The notes under the pieces: model-generated | Seen by the model: only the letters and a program-made list of their open reading frames with translations | The model's database searches: none | Told to the model about the DNA's origin: nothing | Source: Massilia brevitalea | Lineage (GTDB): Bacteria; Pseudomonadota; Gammaproteobacteria; Burkholderiales; Burkholderiaceae_D | Direction of reading: 5' to 3' | Length of the DNA stretch: 64,000 nt | NCBI RefSeq assembly: GCF_030711405.1 | Contig: NZ_JAULSI010000001.1 | Span: forward strand, 62,001 to 126,000 | In this document: piece by piece, positions 36,508 through 45,600 of the stretch | How the letters are laid out: every line of letters begins with the position of its first letter | Position numbering within the stretch: the stretch's first letter is position 1 | Position numbers and translations under genes: made by a program

Positions 36508-38901
36508 ATGAACATGAAACACCTCGCGCGCACCATCGCGCTGACCCTCTCTCTCTCCACCGCCGCCCACGCCGCCGACCCGTTCGACGACAAATTCCGC
36601 CAGCTCGACGAACTGCTGCCGACGCCCACCACCACCCGCACCGCCTCCGGCGCCCCGGGCCACGCCTACTGGCAGCAGCGCGCCGACTACAAGCTGCGCG
36701 CCACGCTCGACGAAACCAAGCGCGCCATCACCGGCGCCGGCACCGTCACCTACTACAACAATTCCCCGGACACGCTGCATTACCTGTGGGTCCAGCTCGA
36801 CCAGAACATGTTCCGCGGCGACTCGGACAACCGCAACATCTCGACCCTGCCCTCGCGCGACGCCTGGCAAAAGGGCGGCGCCGACGGCGTGAAGTTCGAC
36901 GCCATCCGCTTCGCCTACGAGAGCCGCGCATTCGACGGCGGCTTCAAGATCGGCAGCGTCAAGTCGGGCGATGGCCGCCCCCTGCACTACGCCGTCAACA
37001 AGACCATGATGCGCATCGACCTGCCCCAGCCTTTGGCCCCGGGCGCGAAGGTGTCGTTCGCCATGGAGTGGAGCTTCAACATTCCCGAGGCCAGCGTGAT
37101 CGGCCGCCGCATGGGCTTCGAGCGTTTCGACAAACAAGACAAGAACGATTTGTTCGAGGTGGCGCAGTGGTTCCCGCGCATGGCCGCCTACTACGACGTG
37201 GCCGGCTGGCAGAACAAGCAGTACCTGGGCGACGGCGAATTCACGCTGGAGTTCGGCGACTACGACGTCGAGATCACGGTCCCGGCCGACCATATCGTAG
37301 CCTCCACCGGCGAACTGCAGAACGCCGGCGAAGTGCTGACCGCCGCCCAGCGCGCGCGCCTGAAACAGGCACGCACCGCGAAGAAGCCGGTCGTGATCGT
37401 GACCCAGGCCGAAGCCGAAGCGGCCGAGAAGTCGAAAGCCACCACCCTGAAAACCTGGCGCTTCAAGGCCCGGAACGTGCGCGACTTCGCCTTTGCCTCG
37501 AGCCGCAAGTTCATCTGGGATGCCCAGGGCATGAAGAGTGGCGACAAGGACGTGCTGGCCATGTCCTACTATCCGAAGGAAGGCAATCCGCTGTGGGAGC
37601 AGTACTCGACCCAGGCCATCATCCACACCATCGAGCAGTACAACAAGTACTCGTTCGACTACCCCTACCCGGTGGCGATTTCGGTGAACGGCCCGATCGG
37701 CGGCATGGAATACCCGATGATCTCGTTCAACGGCCCGCGCCCGACCAAGGACAAGAAGACCGGCGAAGTCACGTATTCGAAGGCGACCAAGTATGGCCTG
37801 ATCAGCGTGATCATCCACGAGGTCGGCCACAACTACTATCCGATGATCGTGAACTCCGACGAGCGCCAGTGGACCTGGATGGACGAGGGCCTGAACTCCT
37901 TCCTGCAGTACCTGGCCGAAAACGCCTGGGAAGAAAACTATCCGGCGCGCCGCGGCGATCCGCGCGACATCGTCGACTACATGAAGAGCCGCAACCAGAC
38001 GCCGATCATGACCAACTCGGAGTCGGTGCTGCAGCGCGGCCCGAACGCCTACGCCAAGCCGGCCACCGCCCTGAACATCCTGCGCGAAACGGTGCTGGGC
38101 CGCGAACTGTTCGACTTCGCCTTTAAAGAATACGGCCGCCGCTGGAAGTTCAAGCGCCCGACCCCGGCCGATCTGTTCCGCACCATGGAAGACGCTTCCG
38201 GCACGGACCTCGACTGGTTCTGGCGCGGCTGGTTCTACACGACCGACGCGGTGGACGTGAGCGTGGACGGCATCAGCGAATATACGGTCAGCACCCAGGA
38301 CCCGGACATCGAAAAGGCCTGGCGCCGCAAGCTGCGCGATGCCGAGCCGGCCTCGCTCACCGAGCAGCGCAACAAGGGCATGCCGCGCCGCGTGGATGCC
38401 CACCCCGAGCTGAAGGATTTCTACAACGAGCACGACGACTTCACCGTCACGAATGCCGACCGCAACAAATTCAGCGAGCAGCAGGACAAGCTGGAAGACT
38501 GGGAGAAAGCCCTTCTGACCTCGGGCAAGCACCTGTACCTGGTCGATTTTTCCAATGTCGGCGGACTGGTGACGCCGCTGGTGCTGGAGATCCAGCTCGC
38601 GAGCGGTAAAAAAACCATCGAGCGCATCCCGGCCGAAGTCTGGCGCTACTCGCCGAAGAAGATCACGAAACTGATCGTCACCGACGAGCCGATGGTCGGC
38701 CTGACGCAAGACCCGTTCTGGGAAACGGCCGACATCAACGTCGACAACAACGCCTGGCCGCGCAAGCTGACCCCGTCGCGCCTGGAGCTGTTCAAGACCA
38801 ACCGCAGCGGGCCGGACCTGATGAGGGACTACAATACGCCGCTGAAAACCAAGGCGGCGCCGGCGAATGGCGTGCCTGAAACGCCAAAGGCTGCGCAATG
38901 A
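36508..38901 (+). CDS. Exported M1 family zinc metallopeptidase, copy B
   Basis: 797 residues, a tandem paralogue of the preceding gene with near-identical stretches at protein and DNA level, especially around the active site. The signal peptide ends AAHA. The zinc site is intact: HEVGH at 437-441 and Glu460. The mature N-terminus (DPFDDKFRQLDELLPT) matches copy A. The start could also be the Met two codons on; neither has a clear ribosome-binding site. The stop overlaps the following DUF6702-like gene by 4 bp, so unlike copy A it is coupled to a partner. Confidence 0.88.
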   Translation: MNMKHLARTIALTLSLSTAAHAADPFDDKFRQLDELLPTPTTTRTASGAPGHAYWQQRADYKLRATLDETKRAITGAGTVTYYNNSPDTLHYLWVQLDQNMFRGDSDNRNISTLPSRDAWQKGGADGVKFDAIRFAYESRAFDGGFKIGSVKSGDGRPLHYAVNKTMMRIDLPQPLAPGAKVSFAMEWSFNIPEASVIGRRMGFERFDKQDKNDLFEVAQWFPRMAAYYDVAGWQNKQYLGDGEFTLEFGDYDVEITVPADHIVASTGELQNAGEVLTAAQRARLKQARTAKKPVVIVTQAEAEAAEKSKATTLKTWRFKARNVRDFAFASSRKFIWDAQGMKSGDKDVLAMSYYPKEGNPLWEQYSTQAIIHTIEQYNKYSFDYPYPVAISVNGPIGGMEYPMISFNGPRPTKDKKTGEVTYSKATKYGLISVIIHEVGHNYYPMIVNSDERQWTWMDEGLNSFLQYLAENAWEENYPARRGDPRDIVDYMKSRNQTPIMTNSESVLQRGPNAYAKPATALNILRETVLGRELFDFAFKEYGRRWKFKRPTPADLFRTMEDASGTDLDWFWRGWFYTTDAVDVSVDGISEYTVSTQDPDIEKAWRRKLRDAEPASLTEQRNKGMPRRVDAHPELKDFYNEHDDFTVTNADRNKFSEQQDKLEDWEKALLTSGKHLYLVDFSNVGGLVTPLVLEIQLASGKKTIERIPAEVWRYSPKKITKLIVTDEPMVGLTQDPFWETADINVDNNAWPRKLTPSRLELFKTNRSGPDLMRDYNTPLKTKAAPANGVPETPKAAQ

Positions 38902-39389
38902 TGAAAAGTTTGAAGATGCTGCTGTGCGCCGTGCTGCTGTGCGCCAGCGCGGCGGCGTCGGCGCACCGCTTCCACGCGGGCATCGCCGACGTGTCGTTCA
39001 ACGCCCGCACCGGCAGCACCGAGATCGTGCATACCTACATGGCGCACGACATCGACGCGCTGCTGGCCAACATGTACGGGCGCCAGTTCGACCTGACCGA
39101 ACCCGACGACCAGGAGGTGCTGCGCAAGTACATCGACTCGCGCTTCTGGGTGCTCGGCCAGGACAAGACGCGCCTGCGCGTGCGCTGGGTCGGCGTGTCG
39201 GCCGACGCCGAGCGCGTCACGGTGTACCAGGAGATCGAAAAGACGCCATTGTGGAAGGCCGGCGCCATCCACAACGCCGTGCTGGTCGACTTCCTGCCCG
39301 ACCAGGTAAACACCGTGAACCTCAACGACGGCAATGCCGTGCGCAGCCTGACCTTCGACCGCGCCAATCCCGACCAGGCTACCCGCTAA
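38898..39389 (+). CDS. Exported DUF6702-like protein coupled to M1 peptidase B
   Basis: 163 residues with a signal peptide (cleavage near residue 22, SAHR). The mature protein is a single beta-rich domain starting HRFHAGIADVSFNARTGSTE, with the pattern of DUF6702-type proteins (tentative family recall). The ATG overlaps the peptidase stop by 4 bp. Such proteins are found next to M1 peptidases in other bacteria as far as I recall, suggesting a shared periplasmic role. No catalytic residues evident. Confidence 0.72.
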   Translation: MMKSLKMLLCAVLLCASAAASAHRFHAGIADVSFNARTGSTEIVHTYMAHDIDALLANMYGRQFDLTEPDDQEVLRKYIDSRFWVLGQDKTRLRVRWVGVSADAERVTVYQEIEKTPLWKAGAIHNAVLVDFLPDQVNTVNLNDGNAVRSLTFDRANPDQATR

Positions 39390-39497
39390 GTCGCTCCTGC
39401 CTGGCAACAAGGCCTGGCAACAACGGGTGGTTTGACGGAGAGCAGGAGGACCGGCCACCCTTCACTGCCCACCATGAAAGGTGCTACGCTACCGGGC

Positions 39498-40238
39498 ATG
39501 ATGACCTCCGAACCACCCTACACCGATCCTTCCCGCCTCGCCGAGGCTTTGCGCGGCGACGGCTACGCGCTCGTGCGCCCGGCCGACGTGGCGCGCCTGG
39601 CCGGCTGCTCGCTGCCTGAACTGCAGGCGCTGGCGCCGAGCTGGGACCACCTCGAACTCGACAACTACCTGAAGGACGGCGGCCGCTACCGGCGCCGCCG
39701 CCACTCCTGCTTCGTCGACAGCGGCGCTGCGCTCGAACAGACCGCGCACCGCGCGCACTGGCAGCCGGTCGAGTACAACGCCCTGCACGGCGGCATGCAC
39801 CGTTTGTTCGAACCGATCCAAGACGCGACCATCGCCGAACCGGCCTGGGGGCGCCTGCTGCGCGCGCTCGGCGCGGTGTGCTCCGAGGTGAAAGGCGCGC
39901 AGCCCTGGTACGTGGAAGCCCACCAGTTCCGCATCGACACCGCCGACGGCATCGGCCGCCCGACGCCGGAAGGCGCGCACCGCGATGGCGTGGATTACGT
40001 GGCCGTGATCCTGATCGACCGCGCCGGCATCAAGGGCGGCGAGACGCGCGTGTTCGAGGCGAACGGGCCGCGCGGGCAGCGCTTTACCATGACCGAACCC
40101 TGGACCATGCTGCTGCTGGACGACGCGGCCGTGATCCATGAGTCGACGCCGATCCAGCCGCTGGCCGAGCACGGGCACCGCGATACGCTGGTGCTGACCT
40201 GGCGCGCGGGGAGTTTCCAAGGCGAGGGCGTCGAATAA
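39498..40238 (+). CDS. 2OG-Fe(II) dioxygenase family protein (2OG-Fe_Oxy_2 type)
   Basis: 246 residues. An HxD motif (His161, Asp163 in GAHRDGVDY) and a distal His near 225-227 (EHGHRDTLVLTWR) with the following Arg form the iron and 2-oxoglutarate site. The order and spacing suit the family that includes amino-acid hydroxylases such as isoleucine dioxygenase. The start is uncertain: ATG at 39474 and 39498 are both possible and neither lies close to the AGGAGGA at 39444-39450. Free amino acid hydroxylation is a plausible but unproven role. Confidence 0.75.
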   Translation: MMTSEPPYTDPSRLAEALRGDGYALVRPADVARLAGCSLPELQALAPSWDHLELDNYLKDGGRYRRRRHSCFVDSGAALEQTAHRAHWQPVEYNALHGGMHRLFEPIQDATIAEPAWGRLLRALGAVCSEVKGAQPWYVEAHQFRIDTADGIGRPTPEGAHRDGVDYVAVILIDRAGIKGGETRVFEANGPRGQRFTMTEPWTMLLLDDAAVIHESTPIQPLAEHGHRDTLVLTWRAGSFQGEGVE

Positions 40239-40333
40239 GGCAAGCGCCGGCGGTATCCGCGACGTTGACGTCGATGAATGCTGACCTCGACAATATTGGG
40301 GACGCCGACGTTGGCAACGTTGCTGACGCTGAT

Positions 40334-40530
40334 CGTACGGTGGGCACTCCGTGCCCACGCGGTTACGTGCCCATGCTTGCACTACGTGCTGTGACTCGCC
40401 GCCCGCAAACGCGGAGCTCGGCCCTATCGCCATGCAGGCTTTCCATCCATCGTACACCGCGCGAGCGATACCTCACCGCTGCCGACTGCGGACCCGTGCG
40501 TACCGCGTGGGCACGAGTGCCCACCCTACG
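40334..40530. repeat. REP-like inverted pair 5 (hybrid: GTACGG left, GTAGGG right)
   Basis: Left element 40334-40363 has GTACGG and a 3-nt loop (TCC). Right element 40502-40530 has GTAGGG and a 2-nt loop (GA). The 138-bp spacer begins with TACGTGC-type sequence also found in the spacer of the pair at 57125-57316. Confidence 0.85.
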
Positions 40531-40629
40531 AGGATGTGAAAAAATCGCCATGGCTGCGTTGCCTCGTCTCGCCGTACGCTCGTACTGTCTTCGACTCGGC
40601 GCCTTGCCCTGACAATTTTTTCACATCCT
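40531..40629. repeat. 99-bp element bounded by a perfect 15-bp inverted repeat
   Basis: AGGATGTGAAAAAAT at 40531-40545 is exactly complementary to 40615-40629. The 69-bp interior has further weak dyad symmetry. It abuts the right REP of pair 5. The form is that of a dispersed hairpin/MITE-like repeat. No other copy is in the window. Confidence 0.65.
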
Positions 40630-40716
40630 CTACGGTTGGTGCTTCCAGCTTCGGTTACGTCAACGCCACACGGCACGGTCGACGCTACCCGCTTCGTTCA
40701 CGCCAACGCTACACGC

Positions 40717-40751
40717 AAAAAAAACGCCCGAGTACCTTGCGGTACCGGGCG
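40717..40751 (-). terminator. Intrinsic terminator of the predicted sRNA
   Basis: On the minus strand, CGCCCG plus GTACC pair with their complements around a 4-nt loop with a single bulged base, followed by a run of eight T (40724-40717). This is the best-formed intrinsic terminator in the window. Confidence 0.85.
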
Positions 40752-40786
40752 GTAATCCAGTATTCGGAGAAAACTGGAGGAGACAG
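40717..40786 (-). ncRNA. Predicted small RNA of about 70 nt with anti-Shine-Dalgarno loop
   Basis: Read on the minus strand: a promoter (-35 TTGCGG, 17-bp spacer, -10 TATATT) would start RNA near 40784-40788. The 5' hairpin AACTG..CAGTT displays a loop with TCTCCTC, and the wider tract TCTCCTCC is complementary to ribosome-binding sites. A second short stem CCAG..CTGG follows. An intrinsic terminator ends it: stem CGCCCGGTACC with one bulge, then eight T. No open reading frame with a start codon fits inside. Such RNAs often act by base-pairing with mRNA leaders (established for other C-rich-loop sRNAs). Identity with a known family not determined. Confidence 0.62.
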
Positions 40787-40790
40787 TTCC

Positions 40791-40819
40791 AATATAACGC
40801 GGTTTATTGTGCACCGCAA
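40791..40819 (-). promoter_or_regulatory. Sigma-70-type promoter of the predicted sRNA
   Basis: On the minus strand TTGCGG (40819-40814) and TATATT (40796-40791) are separated by exactly 17 bp. Each box is close to consensus (TTGACA, TATAAT). Confidence 0.65.
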
Positions 40820-40829
40820 TACGGTAAAA

Positions 40830-40849
40830 CTACGGTATCAATACCGTAG
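40830..40849. promoter_or_regulatory. Perfect palindrome upstream of the sRNA promoter
   Basis: CTACGGTATCAATACCGTAG is a 9-bp perfect inverted repeat with a 2-bp centre, about 10 bp upstream of the -35 box. A further partial ACGGTA half-site lies at 40821-40826. The form suggests a binding site for a dimeric regulator acting on the sRNA. Confidence 0.55.
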
Positions 40850-40971
40850 CTCCTCTCGGTAACAGACACCCAGCTGCTGCTCCGGCACCACGTTGACAAG
40901 GGTTTATGTCGCAGTGCATCATCAGGGTGCGCATGCGATATGAATTGCACTGTTCTGGTGCAATTCCTGTC

Positions 40972-41325
40972 TCAGCTCTTCTTCCCATCCTCGGCTGGCG
41001 CAATCTGCGTCGCCATCGGCCGGCAAGGCGGCTCGGAATTTTTTTTCACATTTGCGGTCTCCTGGCGCGCATTTACCGCCGCCATCCTGCGCGAGGAAGC
41101 CGACTCCACATGCGAGGGCAGCTTGTTCACCGGCGCCACGCTGCCGCGTTCTGGCATGGGCTGGGTGCCGGCACGCGGCGGCAGGGCGGCCGAGGCAGGT
41201 GCGTCGGCTTGCGGCTCGGCGCGACAGGGCGGATCGGCAGGTGGAGCAGGGTTCTGCGCCACGGCGTGCAGCGGCAGCGTACAGGACAGGGCCGCGAACG
41301 ACAGGAATCGTTTCAATCGTTTCAT
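40972..41325 (-). CDS. Small exported protein of unknown function
   Basis: 117 residues from the ATG at 41325, with a signal peptide (MKRLKRFLSFAALSCTLPLH, cleavage near residue 24 after VAQ). The mature part is Pro/Ala-rich, probably disordered, with two Cys (one in PPCRAEP, one in EPPCRPM) that occur in similar Pro-rich contexts. GGAGG lies 8 nt upstream. It is divergent from the RND adaptor gene. A 9-bp perfect stem-loop (40942-40966) lies just past its stop. No family recognised. Confidence 0.62.
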   Translation of the reverse strand: MKRLKRFLSFAALSCTLPLHAVAQNPAPPADPPCRAEPQADAPASAALPPRAGTQPMPERGSVAPVNKLPSHVESASSRRMAAVNARQETANVKKNSEPPCRPMATQIAPAEDGKKS

Positions 41326-41463
41326 CATCTCCACCTCCATCGCAAAAAAACCATTGTAACGGGATTAGAGGCTGGCCTCGAACACGAGCGGAAATACCTT
41401 GCCTTTGCGATAAACTGCTTCGATATTGCCGGCAGCGGCCCAGCAGAAACGGAAACCAAGCAC

Positions 41464-42681
41464 ATGCGATTTACGACCACCCGCCTCCCCCTGCGTGCCG
41501 GCCCGGCCGCGCTGATCGTCCTGGCCCTGGCGGGCTGCGGCCGCGACGCCGCCAACAAGGGGAAGGACGCCCCGGCCACGCCCGCACTGACCGTCAGCAC
41601 CGCGCGCCCCTCGACCGCCGAGCTGCCGCTGCGCCTGGGCGCCAACGGCAACGTGGCCGCCTGGCAGGAAGCGGTGATCGGCAGCGAGTCGAACGGCCTG
41701 CGCCTGACCGAGGTACGCGTGAACGTGGGCGACGTGGTGAAGAAGGGCGAAGTACTGGCCGTGTTCTCGGCCGACACCGTGAACGCCGACGTCGCCCAGG
41801 CGCGCGCGGCGCTGCAGGAAGCGCAGGCGAATGCCGAGGAAGCCGCCGCCAACGCACGCCGCGGCGAAGCCCTGCGCAGTTCGGGCGCGATGAGCGAGCA
41901 GCAGGTGGCGCAGTATCTCACCGCCGCGAACACCGCTACCGCGCGCGTGGCCGCCGCCCGCGCCACCCTCACCCAGCAGCAGCTGCGCCTGAAGTACACC
42001 ACCGTGGTGGCGCCCGACAGCGGCGTGATCTCGGCGCGCAACGCCACCGTGGGCGCCGTCGTCGGCGCCGGCACGGAGCTGTTCCGCCTGATCCGCCAGG
42101 GCCGCCTGGAATGGCGCGCCGAGGTGACGGCGGCCGACATCGACCGCATCAAGCCCGGCACGCGCGCGGTTGTCAAGGCGGCCAACGGCAGCGAAGTGAC
42201 CGGCAAGGTGCGCATGATCGCGCCGACCGTCGACGCGCAAACGCGCACCGCCCTGGTCTACGTCGACCTGCCGCCGGCCATGAGCAGCACCGCGCCGCTG
42301 AAGGCCGGCATGTTCGCCGGCGGCGAATTCGAGATGGGCGCCTCGAACGCGCTGACCGTGCCGCAGCAGGCGATCGCCGTGCGCGACGGTTTTAACTATG
42401 TGTTCCGCCTGAACGCAGACAGCCGCGTGAGCCAGCAAAAGATCACGACCGGGCGCCGCCTGGGCGAACGCATCGAGGTGCTGGGCGGGCTGGCGCCGGA
42501 TGCGCAGATCGTGGTCAGCGGCGCCGGTTTCCTGAACGATGGCGACCTGGTGCGGAATGTCCAGCGGGGGGCGCAGGCGCCCGCGGGCCAGCCGGCACCG
42601 GCGGCGCCAACGCCGGGCGCGGCGCCGGCGAACATGCCGGCGAATGCGCAGGCTGGCACATCGTCCGCCACTGCGCGCTGA
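41464..42681 (+). CDS. RND efflux periplasmic adaptor (membrane fusion lipoprotein)
   Basis: 405 residues. The signal peptide ends LALAGC (Cys near 25), so it is lipid-anchored. Family order is clear: biotinyl/lipoyl-like half (NVGDVVKKGEVLAVFSAD), a long helical hairpin rich in Ala/Gln (about 105-180), the second lipoyl half (VVAPDSGVISARNATVGAVV), a beta-barrel and a C-terminal domain, then a Pro/Ala-rich tail. It links the inner-membrane pump to an outer-membrane channel (family knowledge). The pump gene starts 10 bp downstream. The outer-membrane factor is not in the window. An in-frame upstream extension lacks a signal peptide and is not used. Confidence 0.9.
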   Translation: MRFTTTRLPLRAGPAALIVLALAGCGRDAANKGKDAPATPALTVSTARPSTAELPLRLGANGNVAAWQEAVIGSESNGLRLTEVRVNVGDVVKKGEVLAVFSADTVNADVAQARAALQEAQANAEEAAANARRGEALRSSGAMSEQQVAQYLTAANTATARVAAARATLTQQQLRLKYTTVVAPDSGVISARNATVGAVVGAGTELFRLIRQGRLEWRAEVTAADIDRIKPGTRAVVKAANGSEVTGKVRMIAPTVDAQTRTALVYVDLPPAMSSTAPLKAGMFAGGEFEMGASNALTVPQQAIAVRDGFNYVFRLNADSRVSQQKITTGRRLGERIEVLGGLAPDAQIVVSGAGFLNDGDLVRNVQRGAQAPAGQPAPAAPTPGAAPANMPANAQAGTSSATAR

Positions 42682-42691
42682 GGGGCCGTCG

Positions 42692-45600
42692 ATGAATTTT
42701 TCCGCCCTCTCGATCCGCAACCCGATCCCGGCGATCCTGCTGTTCGCCCTGCTCACGCTGGCCGGCCTGCTCGCCTTCAAGTCGAACAAGATCCAGTTCT
42801 TCCCCGATATCGAACTGCCGATCGTCACCGTCACCGCCACGCTCGACGGCGCCGCGCCGGCCCAGCTGGAAACCGAGGTCGCGCGCAAGATCGAGGACTC
42901 GGTCGCCACGCTGCAAGGCGTGAAGAACATCTACACGCGCGTGCTCGACGGCGTGGCCACGGTCACCGTCGAATTCATCCTCGATAAAAACCTGTCGGAC
43001 GCCGTGAACGACGTGCGCGACGCCGTCTCCCAGGTACGCGCCGACATGCCGGCCGAGATGCGCGAGCCGAGCGTGACCAAGACCGCCACCGCCGGCCGTG
43101 CGATCCTCACGTTTACCGCCACCGCCAAGCCCGGTGCTGGCGGCAGCAAGGGCAGCCTCGACGACCAGGAGCTGAGCTGGTTCGTCGACAACGCCGTGTC
43201 GAAACGCCTGCTCGGTGTGCCCGGCATGGGCGCGGTCAAGCGCGTGGGCGGCGTCGACCGCGAGATCCGCGTCGAACTCGACGACGCGCGCATGGCGGCG
43301 CTGCGCGTCTCGGCCCTGGACATCTCGCGCCAGCTGCGCAACGTGCAGAGGGAAGCGCCGGGCGGGCGCGGCGACGTCAGCGGCGCCGAGCAGTCGGTGC
43401 GCACGCTGGCCACCGTCGGCAGCGCCCAGGAACTGGCGCGCATGGACATTCCCCTGCCCGACGGCCGCCGCGTGCGCCTCGATGAAGTAGCGAAGGTGAT
43501 CGACACCGTCAGCGAACCGCGCGCGCTGGCCGAGCAGGACGGGCGCCGCGTGATCGGTTTCGAAGTGTTCCGCACGCGCGGCGCCAGCGAAACCGAAGTC
43601 GCCGAAGGCGCACGCCAGGCTGTGCTTGATCTGCAGAAAGCGCACCCCAACGTGATCCTGAAGGAAGTGGTCGACAACGCCGAACCGGTGCAGGAAAACT
43701 TCGACGCCTCGATGGAGATGCTGTACGAAGGCGCGGTGCTGGCCGTACTGGTGGTGTGGTGGTTCCTGCGCGACTGGCGCGCGACCCTGGTCGCCGCCGC
43801 CGCCCTGCCGCTGTCGGTGATTCCCGCCTTCCTCGGCCAGTATTTGTTCGGCTACACGCTGAACATGGTCACCCTGCTGTCGCTGGCCCTGGTGGTCGGC
43901 GTGCTGGTGGACGACGCCATCGTCGAGATCGAGAACATCGCACGGCACCTGCAGATGGGGAAATCGCCGATGCAGGCGGCGCTGGAAGCGGCCGACGAAA
44001 TCGGCATGGCGGTGATCGCCACCACCTTCTCGCTGGTGGCGGTGTTCCTGCCGACCGCCTTCATGAGCGGCATTCCGGGGCGCTTCTTCAAGCAGTTCGG
44101 CTGGACCGCGGTACTGGCGATTCTCGCTTCGCTGGTGGTGGCGCGCCTGCTCACACCGATGATGGCGGCCTACATCCTGAAGCCGGCCAAGCAGCACGAG
44201 CAGAAAGACGGCGCGGTCATGCGGCGCTACATGGGCGCCATGCAGTGGTGCCTGCGCCACCGCGGGCTGACCGCGCTCGCCACCGCCGTGTTCTTCGTTG
44301 CCTCGATTGCGCTGGTGCCGCTGCTGCCGACCGGCTTCGTGCCGGCCGCCGACCGCGGCCAGACCCTGATCAACGTCGAACTGCCGCCGGGTTCGACGCT
44401 GGCGCAAACCCACGCGGTGGCCGAGCAGGCGCGCCTGGCGACCATGCGCGTGGCCGGCGTGACCGGCGTGTTCTCCTCGATTGGCGGCGGCTCCAGCGGC
44501 GACGCCTTTGCGCCCGGCGCAGCGGCCGAGGCGCGGCGCGCGGTACTCACCGTGACCACCGTCCACCGCAGCGACCGCGACGTCAAGCTCGACGAGCTGG
44601 AGCGCCGCATGCGGACGGAATTGTCCGCCATTCCCGGCGCGCGCTTCAACGTCGGTCAGGCCGACACTGGCAGCAAGATGCAGCTGGTGTTGCGCAGCGA
44701 AGACCCGGTCGCACTGGCCGCCGCCGCCCAGCGCGCCGAACGCGACTTGCGCACGCTGCGCGGGATCGGCAACGTCAGCTCCAGCGCCTCGCTGGTGCGC
44801 CCGGAGATCATCGTGCGGCCCGACTTTGCGCGCGCCGCCGACCTCGGCGTGACCGCGGCGGCGATTGGCGAAACGGTGCGCGTGGCCACCGCCGGCGACT
44901 ACGAGCAGTCGCTGGCGAAGATGAATTTGTCCGAGCGCCAGGTGCCGATCCGTGTGAAATTGCCGGACGCGGTGCGCGCCGACCTCGACGCCATCGGCCG
45001 CCTGACGGTGCCCGGCAAAAATGGCCCGGTGCTGCTGGCCAGCGTGGCGAGCATCACCATGGAAAGCGGCCCGGCCCAGATCGACCGCCTGAACCGCAGC
45101 CGGAATGTGACGCTCGACGTGGAGCTGTCGGGCCGTTCGCTGGGTGAAGTGAATGCCGAGGCGCGCGCCCTGCCCGCCTTTAACACGCTGCCGGCGTCGG
45201 TGACGATTGCGGAACTCGGCGACGCCCAGGAAATGCAGGCACTGTTCGCCAGCTTCGGCATCGCCATGACCATCGGCGTGCTCTGCATCTACGGCGTGCT
45301 GGTGCTGCTGTTTGCCGACTTCATGCAGCCGCTGACGATTTTGGCGGCGCTGCCGCTGTCGATCGGCGGCGCCTTTGTCGCGCTCCTGATCACCAACAGC
45401 GCGCTGTCGATGCCGACCATGATCGGCCTGATCATGCTGATGGGGATCGTGACCAAGAACTCGATCCTGCTGGTGGACTATGCGATCCTGGCGCGTAAGG
45501 CCGGCATGGCGCGCTTCGAAGCCCTGGTCGACGCCTGCCACAAGCGTTCGCGCCCGATCATCATGACCACGATTGCGATGGGCGCCGGCATGCTGCCGCT

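Noticed and set aside
40942..40966. 9-bp perfect stem-loop as intrinsic terminator of the minus-strand gene ending at 40972
   Set aside because: No T-run follows on that strand. It may still be a structural element, but a terminator call is not supported.
40906..41463. Upstream extension of the RND adaptor to a start near 40906
   Set aside because: It lacks the lipoprotein signal at its N-terminus and overlaps the oppositely oriented exported-protein gene. The lipobox fits the ATG at 41464.
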